Assembly: GCA_022432975.1 (NCBI GenBank)
Contig: CM039502.1
Span: forward strand, 6,500,375 to 6,564,374
DNA length: 64,000 nt
Direction of reading: 5' to 3'
Source of the DNA: Begonia masoniana
Taxonomy: Eukaryota > Streptophyta > Magnoliopsida > Cucurbitales > Begoniaceae
Below are positions 34,690 through 47,816 of this stretch, piece after piece. Position numbers and translations under genes: made by a program. How positions within the stretch are numbered: position 1 is the stretch's first letter; each line of letters begins with the position of its first letter. The notes beneath the pieces are model-generated. The model was not told the origin of the DNA. It saw nothing but the letters and a program-made list of their open reading frames with translations, and searched no databases.

Positions 34690-35060
34690 TTTTTGCTTCT
34701 ACCAATCACCGGGTCACAGCAGATCTTTTTACAAGCTCACTCCCGAGTACTTTGACCCTTTTTGTGTTTTGGAGTGCGCAGGGCAAGTTGCCTATAAGCT
34801 GGATCTTCCAGTTTCTGCTCCCATCCACCCAGCACTCCTCAAGAAACGCCTGGGCGAGTCAGAATCTCCTCAAGCTACTCTGCCGGCCGATTTTACCAAC
34901 GTCGTCTCTCGCCAACCACTGGCTCTTCTACAAACAAGGGAGGTCAAGCATGGTAATTTTGGAGTCACTCAATGGCTCATTGCCACTTGGGTTGATTTTT
35001 CCAGCATTTCTCAGGTTTCTCTGTGGGAGGGGTCACAACACTTGACTTTCTAGCTGGAGA
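34690..35060 (+). mobile_element. Ty3/gypsy integrase C-terminal remnant
   Basis: The plus strand gives KLTPEYFDPFCVLECAGQ then VAYKLDLPVSAPIHPALLKK, matching the gypsy integrase tail K...RY.GPF.V...G.VAY.L.LP....IHP.FH.S.LKK. It continues to REVKHGNFGVTQWLIATWV, like the R.VKRGN..V.E.LVQW segment that follows in these elements. No intact polyprotein or LTR pair surrounds it. Downstream to about 35200 is probably the rest of the same decayed 3' part. Confidence 0.7.
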
Positions 35061-35842
35061 AGCTATCGAAAGCGCAGTGATAGGAAGAAGAAGCTTCAGA
35101 GTAGCTGACTCCATTGGAAACGACGCCGTTTCTTATGCTGACGAAATAGCAGGATATAAAAATGTTAGCAAACGAATGGCATGGTGAGGAATAGAATTGC
35201 GTGTACTCTTTCCTCTTTCTACATCTCCAATTTGCACTACAACTACCATAACATTAGAGTCTCTGATATTTACTCTATAATAAGTACATGTTTTGATAGT
35301 GGGCGTAAAGCGCTATAATTTCTTCATGAAATTTAAACAAAATAAATCTTAGTTTCTTGAATTTTGACCGAGTGTGAGTTCTATCCAACTGTCTAAGTAG
35401 AGGGTAGATCCACGCTGTATAAAAGGAAAGAGCTTGGAAGGAAATAGAGAATAAAAAAAGAGACATGGGTCTAGAGTTCATGTTTCCAACTGGAGACTCG
35501 AGAACTATTAAAAATAAATCAATAAATAAATAATTAAAAGTGGACCAACGCCAAGTCTCCACATTCTCACACGTGACTTTTAAATCACATATGACTCGTC
35601 CTCAAATTTATTTATTTATTTTATTAATTTATTAACAAAAATTAATTGAAAAAGGGTAAGCTCAAAAATATAATTATGTATAAATAACATTATATATGTG
35701 AACTGTGATCACGTCTTGATTTAAAAAAACAAATAAAAAGAAAAAAAGAAAGAAGGAAGGCGATCCACGCTCTGAGCGCGTGGAGATGTAGAAGAAGAGT
35801 ACGTGGTTGAGAGTGAGAGTGGGTGAAATCACCGGAATGGGA
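35061..35842. other. Intergenic DNA upstream of SMT
   Basis: AT-rich, no gene. A purine-rich AAAGAAAGAAGGAAGG stretch lies near 35740-35760, just above the promoter. Confidence 0.4.
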
Positions 35843-35849
35843 TTATATA
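35843..35849 (+). promoter_or_regulatory. TATA box of the sterol methyltransferase gene
   Basis: TTATATA lies 87 bases before the ATG at 35936, a normal distance for a short plant 5' UTR starting near 35875. Confidence 0.55.
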
Positions 35850-35935
35850 GGTCTAAACTTTAGGGATTCTTGCTCTTATCCCCCATTTTCATCAATCATC
35901 TCCACTCTTACAGCTGCTTCTTCCCAGTTCCTCAC

Positions 35936-37021
35936 ATGGATTCGGTCGCCCTTTTCTGTACTGGGGCTCTTCTCGCCGGCGCCCTTTACTGGTTCGTCTG
36001 CATTCTGGGTCCTGCCGAGCAGAAAGGCAAACGGGCTGTAGATCTCTCCGGGGGATCCATTTCCGCCGAGAAAGTCCAGGATAACTATAAGCAGTACTGG
36101 TCCTTCTTCCGCCGTCCCAAGGAGATCGAGAAGGCGGAGAAAGTTCCTGATTTTGTGGACACTTTTTACAATTTGGTCACCGATATTTATGAGTGGGGCT
36201 GGGGGCAGTCCTTCCACTTCTCCCCATCTATTCCGGGGAAGTCTCACCGTGAAGCCACGCGCCTCCACGAAGAGATGGCAGTCGATCTCATTGACGTCAA
36301 GCCTGGAGATCGAATTCTGGATGTTGGGTGTGGAGTCGGCGGTCCTATGCGAGCCATCGCCGCTCACTCTCGTGCTAATGTGGTTGGAATCACGATCAAT
36401 GAATACCAGGTCATGCGGGCGAGGATGCACAACAAGAAGGCGGGGCTAGATTCGCTATGCGAGGTTGTCTGCGGAAACTTCCTTCAGATGCCGTTCCCGG
36501 ACAATAGCTTCGACGGCGCGTACTCGATTGAAGCGACTTGTCACGCGCCGAAGCTGGAGGAGGTCTACGCCGAGATCTTCAGGGTTTTGAAGCCGGGATC
36601 TCTGTACGTCTCGTATGAATGGGTCACCACTGACAAATACAGGGCCGATAGTCCAGAGCACGTCGAAGTTATCCAGGGGATTGAACGCGGAGATGCGCTA
36701 CCCGGTCTGCGAAACTATGCCGATATTGCAGAGACGGCGAAGAAGGTGGGCTTTGAAGTGGTCAAGGAGCGAGATCTGGCTAAACCACCGGCTCTACCAT
36801 GGTGGACCCGTTTGAAAATGGGTCGGATTGCGTACTGGAGGAATCACATTCTAGTCACTGCACTGGCTGCTTTGGGAATAGCTCCCAAAGGAACTGTTGA
36901 TGTTCACGAGATGCTATTCCACACCGCCGATTACCTGACTCGCGGCGGAGATACCGGAATCTTCAGTCCGATGCACATGGTCCTTTGCCGGAAACCCGAA
37001 TCGGCGAAATCGACTTCTTAA
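35936..37021 (+). CDS. SMT3: 24-methylenesterol C-methyltransferase (SMT2/SMT3 type)
   Basis: Transfers the second methyl group from S-adenosylmethionine to C-24 of 24-methylenelophenol, directing flux to sitosterol; acts at the ER membrane. A single uninterrupted exon of 361 residues, as in plant SMT2/SMT3. Order: N-terminal membrane segment (MDSVALFCTGALLAGALYWF), KVQDNYKQYWSFFRRPKEIE, sterol-binding block YEWGWGQSFHFSP (85-97), SAM motif LDVGCGVGG (128-136), IEATCHAPKLEEVYAE and a conserved tail SPMHMVLCRKPES. I chose the ATG at 35936 over the longer open frame because it matches the family start MDS..LF.TGA. SMT1-type enzymes lack this N-terminus. The SMT3 rather than SMT2 symbol rests on gene order (next to AMY2 and CDSP32). 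Confidence 0.95.
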   Translation: MDSVALFCTGALLAGALYWFVCILGPAEQKGKRAVDLSGGSISAEKVQDNYKQYWSFFRRPKEIEKAEKVPDFVDTFYNLVTDIYEWGWGQSFHFSPSIPGKSHREATRLHEEMAVDLIDVKPGDRILDVGCGVGGPMRAIAAHSRANVVGITINEYQVMRARMHNKKAGLDSLCEVVCGNFLQMPFPDNSFDGAYSIEATCHAPKLEEVYAEIFRVLKPGSLYVSYEWVTTDKYRADSPEHVEVIQGIERGDALPGLRNYADIAETAKKVGFEVVKERDLAKPPALPWWTRLKMGRIAYWRNHILVTALAALGIAPKGTVDVHEMLFHTADYLTRGGDTGIFSPMHMVLCRKPESAKSTS

Positions 37022-38283
37022 CTCAAATTGGTTGTTTCCGGGTATATCATTGTACCGCCTCTGTCGTTTTAGCTTCCTTAGTTTTCTTCCTTAATTATTT
37101 TTGTTTTTCCCCTTAACAGTGTTCAAATTTTCGAATTTATTTAAATTTCTGGTCGGATCTTTGTTTCTCTGCCGCACCCCCCCCTGAAAATTTCGATCCT
37201 TTTGAATCCCCAACAATGGCGAAAGCTGTGGAATTTGCAGAAAAGACGGACAAAAAGTAAAAGAACGAAAAAAAAGGTCCCCCCTGGTCTACCTCGATTA
37301 CTCCACCAAAAGCAGCGCAAGAAAGCAGAGTTACCATTTCTGTAATAAAGAATTAAAGATTTAAAAAAAAAAAAGAAAGGAAAAGGGTGAGAATCAATTT
37401 GCAGGGGCGAGGAGCGCACATGGAGCTGGGAAGGAGAACGCAAAAACGCCAAGACGCCTCGGTGGCCTGCACTCGCCTCTGTTCTAACTCTCTTGACCCT
37501 GATCTTAAACAGTCGTGTTAATGGCAGATTAAATTTTGGTTAATTATAGTAAATAAAAAACCCATTTTTTTATGTTCCTTTAGGCTGGATCTTAGCTATT
37601 GTCGTTTTGGTTTGTGAGAGAAAATAGAATGCTGCCAAACAAGTGTTGGATGTGTCAAAAGCCAGCCACCCAGATGTACATGTGGGGCTTACAACAGCCC
37701 GGAGGCAGCACATTACACATATGTAGTGGACCACCTCTCTCTCTCTCTCTCTCTACTCTCTCTCTTCCACCCTTTGCTTCTGTCTTCTTCCTCTCTTTCT
37801 TCCTGATTCCTTCACTTTCTTCATTTCTTTAATTATTATTTAGCCATGGAATCCTCTTTCCACGCTTGTTCTTCACCTTTATTTCTTAAGGAGGAAGCCT
37901 GGTGTCACTGATTAGAGCCTTAGTTGGAGGTTGATATTATATTTGAATGGCAGCGATGGGTCGTGTTGGTTTAGCCCGAAGCACATGTTTAAGGGTTTGA
38001 CTCCCCAGCTGTTACGGCGCTGATTCAGCTGATCCATAACGGCATCATTTTCAAATTATTTTCAAGTTTTACCTCCAGATAAAACCCATCTGCTTTTAAG
38101 ATCCGACTGATGTTTGGGCTAAAATCGAAGCCCATATTTCTCTCAACATACCTTCAAACATAGATTTTCATGGAGGTCAATGAGTAATGGGTGTGGAGGA
38201 CACCAATATTGCAGTCAAAATCTCTATCACACTAGCCATCAACTTATGTGGACAAATTGAACCCACAAACATTTTCCCCTCCA
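37022..38283. other. SMT 3' UTR and intergenic DNA
   Basis: The 3' UTR probably ends near 37100-37140. A CT tract lies at about 37736-37765. No other gene is visible. Confidence 0.4.
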
Positions 38284-38860
38284 ATGGCTGCTGTCACATT
38301 TTCCGCTCAACCTGCCATGAAACTAATCGCCTCTTCTCTAACTCTTCCTCAGCCCTCTTGCTCTCCAAGCTCAACTCACCGGTTCTTAGCCGCCGTGCGC
38401 TCTGCTGCTGCGCCTGATGCTAAGAAAGCAAACAGCGAGGAGAGAGTTTGGCAAATCCACGGCGTCTACGCATTAGATGAGTCTCTACGCGCCGCCACAA
38501 ACAGGCTAGTGGTGTTTGAACAAGATATATCCTTCCACGGTCAACCTGAGCTGCATGTACAGCAACGTCGAGTTCATGCTGGTCATGCGCGATGAATCGG
38601 AGGAGACGGAGGAGCTTTGCCGGATAGAGAACATAGAGAGAGTCCATCACTTTAGCTTCTTCTAAAGCATGCAGAAAATCCAAGAAGAAGAAGAAATCGG
38701 CCCAGACCAACTGGTCGGAGATGTTCTGTACTACGTTGACAATCATTGGAGACGAGGAGAAGCTAATCGGTGACTGCAAGCAAGGAAGACATGAAGCTAA
38801 TCGGAGACCGCTGGCTGATCGTTCGGCCTTGCGTGAAAGTCTAACCTACGGTGATTAGGC
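38284..38860 (+). pseudogene. CDSP32 (plastid drought-stress thioredoxin) pseudogene
   Basis: The start MAAVTFSAQPAMKLIASS and Ser/Pro-rich continuation is a plastid transit peptide. Then ERVWQIHGVYALDESLRAA and NRLVV match the start of the first thioredoxin fold of CDSP32. After RLVV a short deletion shifts the frame. The next frame reads NKIYPSTVNL, SNVEFMLVMRDESEETEELC and RIENIERVHHFSFF, then a stop at about 38663, then SMQKIQEEEEIGPDQLVGDV and LYYVDN, again family sequence. The rest (EKLIGDCKQ onward) is barely alignable and the second thioredoxin domain with its CGPC site is missing. It sits next to SMT3, the ancestral place of CDSP32. Confidence 0.8.
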
Positions 38861-39279
38861 TTACGATGCACATGAGTGACACCGTGGCATATTAAAACTA
38901 TATTCAACTTTCCCCTGTAATACATACAAATTTGCACACACACCGTGTACTTTTAAGACGACGAGAGCACCTCTATTTATCTTTAAACTCCACCTACAAT
39001 ATTATATTTGTATTCTTTCGCATGGAAAGTACTCAACGAGATCAAATTTTTCTTCAACTCAGGAACATGTCGCACATTATCCTGTGTCCTCACAACTCTA
39101 TCAAACATTTTGATTCTGATGGTACCAATCTCAACTAACTTACAAAGTATGTTATGACCTATTAACTGAACACCTTCTCACACTGTCTCATATGTCAAAA
39201 ACTAATTTCAACTGTAACTCATATGAAACGAACAAATTGTATCCAAAATTTATTTCTTTGTTGGCTTTGAATTTTTCTC
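38861..39279. other. Intergenic DNA
   Basis: No gene is visible. Confidence 0.35.
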
Positions 39280-39860
39280 TTACACTTCAAGAAAATCTCC
39301 GTAACTATAATTTTCTTCTACAACAATAGCATCATCAGACGTCATTGGTTGCTTCCTCTTCTCAGCAACTCTCTTAACATTTTGAAATTTCCAGCACTCA
39401 GATTTAATGTACCCCTTCTTCTTACAGAAGTAACAGGTTCTATCCTGATTCCTTGACTTTGATCTGCCATTCAAATTATTAACACCATCATTGTCTTTGT
39501 TGTTTGACTCTCTTGTTCGACCGTGAAATGACGAATCCTTCTCTGCAAGACTGGGATCCAACAACAATCTGTTTCATCTTCTCCTTTGATAACAATGCAT
39601 CATAAACCTCTTTCAAATATAGAATTTTTCCTATTGTATAAAATCGTATATCTGAAAGTACCATATGAAGCAAATAATTAGCACAGTAGAATTAACCACA
39701 GATCCTCCTCATCGTACTTGCATCCCATAGTCTTCAAATCTGAAACTAATTTTTTGAATGTGATCAAGTTTTCTAATTTCTTGAATGTGATCAAGTTTTC
39801 TTTAACCGAATTACTTTCCATCCACTAATAAAAATATAATCGTTACTTTAAAAACAACTT
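39280..39860 (-). mobile_element. Ty1/copia gag remnant with zinc knuckle
   Basis: The minus strand reads (high to low) NSVKENLITFKKL, LVSDLKTMGCKYDEEDLWLI, then EVYDALLSKEKMKQIVVGSQ, then the CCHC knuckle CYFCKKKGYIKSECWKFQ with His replaced by Tyr. This is the copia Gag order. An internal 29-base direct repeat (CTAATTTCTTGAATGTGATC and following) doubles LENLITFKK. The likely N-terminus of the same Gag ([12 protein letters not shown]) lies beyond the CT array, at 41480-41515. Confidence 0.75.
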
Positions 39861-39977
39861 ACTCGTAGGTTTTCTTTATACACGTCTGCTTCAATTTTAC
39901 TCATAATTCGGCGACAATTTTCTAGTTCATGACTGTCTTGTAAAATCTAATTTGATAAATGTACAAGTATCGTAAAT

Positions 39978-42504
<2,527 letters not shown>

Positions 42505-43284
42505 ATGGCGCAGGAGGAGGTTCAGAACGGAGGAGCGCATAAGGCTGCTATCTTCACTTCCGTTAAACCGCAGCTTCTGGTGCAAGCTCCCAAGGCTAGC
42601 GATGCTGTCCAGTTCTACAAGACTGCGTTTGGTGCGGAAGAAATCGGCCGCACACTCCACCCTAAGCGGAAGGCCGACCAGGAACTGCCTCTAGTTCTCT
42701 TCGCCGAGCTCAAGCTCGCTGGATTCACTATTCTTGTTTCTGACCTTCCTGAAGAATCTGCGTTAGGCCTCTTTTTGTTTATCTGATCTCTATAGTTTAT
42801 TTTCGTTCACTAGAAAGGTTCTCCTTAATGTTGTTCGTTTACTATTTATGGTTTTTGTTCTGTGTGTGATGAAGATATGTTTTGAACTGATGTTCACTGT
42901 TGTGAGGAGAACTTCTGCTTTTTCGCATCTTCGATATTTGTACTCTCCAGAGGTCTTCTTTCATGAACTGTCTGTTATTCTGTGTCGACCTCTTTCGATT
43001 CGTCATTCACCATATTGTTTGCCTGCTGATGATCTTTCTGCATCGTATTATTCTTTGTTCAGGGAAAAGATTGATGGATCTGGAATAGTTATATGCCTGG
43101 AAACTGAAGACGTTAGTTCTGCCATTGCGAAGGCCGTGAAAGCTGGAGCTAATCGCCGATGGGGAAGTTACCGAGGGCGATGAAACATGCTTTGGTGGTC
43201 GCAGTTGGCAAGCTGAAGGACCCGTACGGCTTCGTCTGGCACATCTGCTCCCCAGCCAAGAAGCACGCTCAAGAGGAAGCCTAG
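42505..43284 (+). CDS. Glyoxalase/VOC-superfamily protein (At5g48480-like) with two frameshifts
   Basis: Exon 1 (42505-42761) gives MAQEEVQNGGAHKAAIFTSV and LLVQAPKASDAVQFYKTAFG, then TLHPKRKADQELPLVLFAEL, the usual start of this small cytosolic family of vicinal-oxygen-chelate folds. Exon 2 (43063-43284) joins in phase and gives EKIDGSGIVICLETEDVSSA and IAKAVKAGA. A one-base insertion near 43151-43155 and another near 43201-43204 then shift the frame. Translating across them region by region gives ADGEVTEGDE, CFGGR and KLKDPYGFVWHICSPAKK, ending EEA. Everything between the shifts is well conserved, so these are either very recent lesions or base errors in the assembly. The glyoxalase-I metal ligands are not complete in this family, so enzymatic function is unproven. 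Confidence 0.75.
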
Positions 43285-43950
43285 AAGCCCTTCGACTGAC
43301 TCAGTTTTCTGTCATGTAGAGACTTCGTCACGCCGCTGGATTTAGTTTTAGGATTAAATTACTAATGCGAGTAACTACATTCTGATACATCGGAATTTGT
43401 TATTTTGGTGAACTTCCTAGCAATCAACTGCTCTATCCTTTTGATATATTTCTATTTTGTTGTTCTGCTATGATTAAACGTGGCGCGACGTCCATTCTTC
43501 ACTGCTATTTGCTTTGTATTTTACCATTTGGCAGATCTTCGTTGACAGCGTCGAGATTTCCTTCGTCAAAGGTCAGTAACTACCCTGCCCTGAAGCCTTT
43601 AAGTTTTATTGGGGATAGATATGACTTTTGGACTGCCTGAACCGAAGAAGACGAGCGCAGTGACCGGTAAATGTGAATTTGTTTATCGTGAAATGCGTCT
43701 TATCTCTCTTATGTCAAAACGTTTTTATTTCGTCGTTTAGCGACATACTGTGCATTGTTTTGTGATTGCTTGGTGTGGTCCCCCACTCCCATTGAGAGAG
43801 AGAGAGGGAGATGGAATTCTCGTGACCGTCGGTTGCTTGCATGCGTAGTCAGTTTGAGAGAAACGAGTAAACTGAGGGAGGGTTGTTTGTTGTTGGGTGG
43901 TTTTCAGTTGTTATTTTAATGCTTTTACGGATTGATCTTATCCTTCTTTT
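43285..43950. other. 3' flank of the VOC-like gene
   Basis: The 3' UTR is followed by unremarkable DNA. A GA tract lies at about 43794-43806. No gene is visible. Confidence 0.35.
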
Positions 43951-43955
43951 TCTGA

Positions 43956-44310
43956 CTGGCGCTGGGCACCTTCTTAATTGTTTATTATTAAAAGCTTTTA
44001 GTGTTCTTGGGAAAATGCAAAGGACCATTCGTAGAGAATGCAGATCGTCTGACGGATTGTCTGTTTCTTTCGAAAATGGTGTTTTACTTTACTACTAAAA
44101 CTGAAAAATAGCTGGATTGTTCGTGTAGTTGGATTTTGACTGGCACTCGTATTTGTTTAGGTGGGCAGCTTCTTAATTGCTGATTCTTAAAAGTTTATCA
44201 TGTTCTTTAGAAAATGCAAGAACGTGGGTTTCTTTTCAAAATAATGTTTTACCGTAATGCTGAAACTGAAAAATAGGTTAAAAAAGGGGTGAGCGGGTTA
44301 TTGTTAAATT
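43956..44310 (+). repeat. Diverged tandem duplication, unit about 190-210 bases
   Basis: GACTGGCGCTGGGCACCTTC, then AATTGTTTATTATTAAAAGC, TGTTCTTGGGAAAATGCAA and ACTAAAACTGAAAAATAG (43955-44110) recur as GACTGGCACTCG, GTGGGCAGCTTCTTAATTGC, TGTTCTTTAGAAAATGCAA and GCTGAAACTGAAAAATAG (44138-44276), in the same order. Confidence 0.65.
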
Positions 44311-44379
44311 GATCGTGTAGTGATCATTTGGGGTATTTGCACCGATTTTTTTGGCCAAATCTCTAACTGATTCGGTCAT

Positions 44380-46090
44380 TCTGCACTTCTTATCTTATTA
44401 GGGATAGAGTTCTTTTGCACACTTTTGTTACTTGATATTTGTTGGGCTCGGTCCATATTTTGAGCCGAGACTATAAATGAGTTTGTGGTTAAAGAGACCC
44501 TAGAGAGTGATAACAAAAGAAAAATGGAAGAAGAGATAAGTAAAAAGATTTTTGGATTTTTCAAAGTAGTTGCAAGAGAATTCTATTTTCTTGAATTTCA
44601 TCCGTTGGGGTCTTGAAACTTTGTCAGTAGGTTTGCAACATACAGAGATATATTTTGAACGGTGGAGATCGAATTTTCTAAGACTGTCATGTAAGGTAAA
44701 AACGAGACTGCAGTTTTGTATAATATATTTATCATCTTTTTTTTTTTTTTTGTCTTTCAAAATTATTGTTTGGTCTTGATGAATTGTTGTATGCCTCTAG
44801 TTTGATAATTTAGAGAGAACATTGGTTATACTCATTACTTGTGATATAGTGAAGGTTGATTAAGTGGTCTACGGGTCTCGTGCTTTTTTACTCTCTATTT
44901 TGAAAGTTTTTCATGTTAAAATAGTGTTGCGAATTTCGTTAACTTTTGGGTGATTTATTATTATTTATTGCTATTGGTTGATTTGATTTGCCTATTTGAT
45001 TACACAAAGAGAAAAAAAATATTTTATTCCGCTGTGCATTGTCGGTGTCGAGAGTTGAAATTGATCTTTTTCTCAACAATATCTTAACGGCTTTTAGAAA
45101 TATTTAACAATCATTTGGTAGATCTTCACTTGTATAAACAATTGATTATATATTAGAAATTATCATTTAAGATAAATTCCAATTAAAATGATTTCGTAAA
45201 GTAAAATCTTTGGATTTTATCAATAGATTCGGGTAAATTGTTTAATCTCTTGATTGTTTGACATGGATAAAGTGTTTTAGAAATTAAGTTAACCGATTTT
45301 GTGTATAGAACTTAGGGATTTATGTTCAATCAAGTGGTTTCACAACAAATCCATGTTAGACAATTATTAGAAGAGCATGTTTCATTGTTTAATTACGGAT
45401 CTTTAACAGATCAAAGCATGTTCGGTTTAGAAATTTAAAAATTCTATAATTTTGATGATTATGCTTCATTTTTCCGCACGTTTGCATAAATTAGATTGTC
45501 AAATTTTGAATTTTGATGTTGTATGTTAGAGATTAATGTTCAGACTAAGGATCACATTCATGAACAAGCACTTTTCCTAGTTTTTCGTGCGAGTTCTTGA
45601 TTGCAAAACTTGAGTGGAGGATAAGGAAAACAAGCAGTTGCTATTTGGACTTTGGAGCTGTTTGTAAGAGCGTAGCTACGACTGTTTGGGCACTACTGCA
45701 CTCTGCCTTTGTAAGACGCTCATTTGGTAGAACGTTGGTTTGCTGGTTTGGGCGCACCAGCGGTGTGTCCCTGCGTTGCGCTAATTTTGGGACCACGAAT
45801 GTGTTGGTTTGGGGCGCAATAGCGCTGAGTCCCTGCCAGAAGTCAATCAAGTTGGACTGCAGTTGGTCGTTGGAGCGCTATTGCGTTGACTCTCTATCAG
45901 ACGACATTAAATATGAATGCTACTGCACTGGTTTGAGTACCGTAGCTCTGAACTCTGTAGCAGGATTAGATGTCCGAATCGGTTCCTAAATGACACAAGA
46001 ACGTTTGGGTCTAAGTCGCGGGCCTGGACATGCTGAGCGGCATCTCAACACTTTCTGAGCCACTACCCTGTTGAACAGAATGAAAATACT
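44380..46090 (+). mobile_element. Probable LTR-retroelement non-coding remnant
   Basis: At 44439 TGTTGGGCTCGGTCCATATT starts a stretch whose wording (GAGCCGAGACTATAAATG, GTGGTCTACGGGTCTCGTGC, GTTTTTCATGTTAAAATAGTG) resembles plant copia/TRIM LTRs with a transcription start and a CACGTTAAAT-type 3' part. At 45660-45900 a degenerate phrase repeat (GTTGGTTTG, GGGCGC, AGCG, GTCCCTGC) resembles leader repeats of large retroelements. No coding domain or second LTR was found, so this is tentative. Confidence 0.35.
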
Positions 46091-46150
46091 ACAAAAGTCA
46101 CTCACTTCTTCTCACAGAGATTAGGAACTCTCTATTTATAGAGAGATTTT

Positions 46151-46330
46151 AGAAGGAGATTTCAATTTTTCTTCTGTGTTTTATTTATGATGCGCAGAAG
46201 TCAATTGAAATTCTTTATTTAGAAGGAGATTTCAATTTTTCTTCTGTGTTTCATTTATGACGCGCAGAAGTAAATTGAAATTCTCTTATTCATAGATGAC
46301 GTGAGTCTGGTGCAGAAGTAAGATTGAAAT
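46151..46330 (+). repeat. 70-base tandem repeat with internal hairpins
   Basis: The unit AGAAGGAGATTTCAATTTTT ... CAGAAGTCAATTGAAATTCT is present at about 46151-46220 and 46221-46290, nearly identical, with a partial third at 46291-46330. Within each unit GATTTCAATT pairs with AATTGAAATT, so each copy is a hairpin. Confidence 0.7.
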
Positions 46331-46467
46331 TTTCTTCCACACCTTATTAATTTTTTTCTTTGTTTGTTGGACGGCAATGAATGTCAACATACCCAGCGTT
46401 GTCTTCTTTGATGAAGGCTGCTGTTTCGCCGATTTTTCTATTTTTTGGGGCGAAACTCCTCCAAATC

Positions 46468-47797
46468 ACCAAAACCAACTCATAACAACATTAAACCAAG
46501 ATTTGCATCACAAAAAATGAAAGATTCCGTCTTAAAATGTGAAACATTTTCATGTCGAATTGAAATCCAAACCGGAACTATGGTAATCGGTTTGCAAAGA
46601 AATATACCTCTGAAGAGCAATAATTTTCCCACCACGATCAGGTTCAAGTCTCCGTTTCACAGCAAATAAGTTCCCTTAGAAAAATCCAATCTTTTCCAAA
46701 GAATATGGACAAAAACACTGAAATCCTCTTACCTTACAAACCTTCTATTTCTCAAACTTTTCTGGAGGTTTTGGCAGTGGAAAGATGACAGCCACGTACA
46801 CTATGAAAGAGGATGAAAGCCATAATTGCCCAATAAATTTCCAAATTTAAGTTTTTAGACAAGATTTTTGAGGCATTTATAGAAACACTATATATTCCTT
46901 ATGACTGATTTTGAAATGTGAAGATGCCGTTGTTGACAAGAGAGTATTGCAAAGCCAAAAGACTGTCATCCAGTTGTCAAATTGCAAGCTTGATTGTCTT
47001 GTGCTATAAAACAGGCCACTGTTGTTGGAATGAGTCTAGAAAAAATATTAATTTTCTTTCCATTGTGAGCTAACTCATAACACAACTTCTAAATAGAGTT
47101 GGAGAAAAAATTATTTTAGCGACAACATATAATTATCATTGCTAATTATTGTAACCAAAAACCAACTCATAACAACATTAACCAAGATTTGCATCACAAA
47201 AAATGAAAGATTCCGTCTTAAAATGTGAAACATTTTCATGTCGAATTGAAATCCAAACCGGAACTATGTAATCGGTTTGCAAAGAAATATACCTCTGAAG
47301 AGCAATAATTTTCCCACCGATCAGGTTCAAGTCTCCGTTTCACAAGCAAATAAGTTCCCCTTAGAAAAATCCAATCTTTTTCCACAAGAATATGGACAAT
47401 GAAATCCTCTTACCTTACAAACCTTCTATTTCTCAAACTTTTCTGGAGGTTTTGGCAGAGGAAAGATGACAGCCACGTACACTTAAATGGCCACAAAATA
47501 AGCTATGAAAGAGGATGAAAGCCATAATTGCCCAATAAATTTCCAAATTTAAGTTTTTAGACAAGATTTTTGAGGCATTTATAGAAACACTATATATTCC
47601 TTATGACTGATTTTGAAATGTGAAGATGCCGTTGTTGACAAGAGAGTATTGCAAAGCCAAAAGACTGTCATCCAGTTGTCAAATTGCAAGCTTGATTGTC
47701 TTGTGCTATAAAACAGGCCACTGTTGTTGGAATGAGTCTAGAAAAAATATTAATTTTCTTTCCATTGTGAGCTAACTCATAACACAACTTCTAAATA
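46468..47797 (+). repeat. Large tandem duplication, copies of ~628 and ~644 bp
   Basis: 46468-47095 and 47154-47797 are near-identical, both running from ACCAAAA(A)CCAACTCATAA to CACAACTTCTAAATA. They differ by small indels: copy 2 has about 22 extra bases after CACGTACACT (near 47482) and lacks a few bases found in copy 1. A 58-base spacer separates them and a short ACAT microsatellite (47797-47816) follows copy 2. No coding potential is seen in either. Confidence 0.85.
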
Positions 47798-47816
47798 CAT
47801 ACATACATACATACAT

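Noticed and set aside
35876..36430. 184-residue antisense ORF
   Set aside because: It is the shadow of the SMT coding exon; codon bias of the sense gene keeps the antisense frame open.
42848..43183. 111-residue plus-strand ORF
   Set aside because: Its first two thirds are intron of the VOC-like gene; only the last part is the real exon 2.
45597..45989. 130-residue ORF with repeated Trp/Gly/Arg phrases
   Set aside because: It is a translation of a degenerate phrase repeat; no domain and poor coding character.
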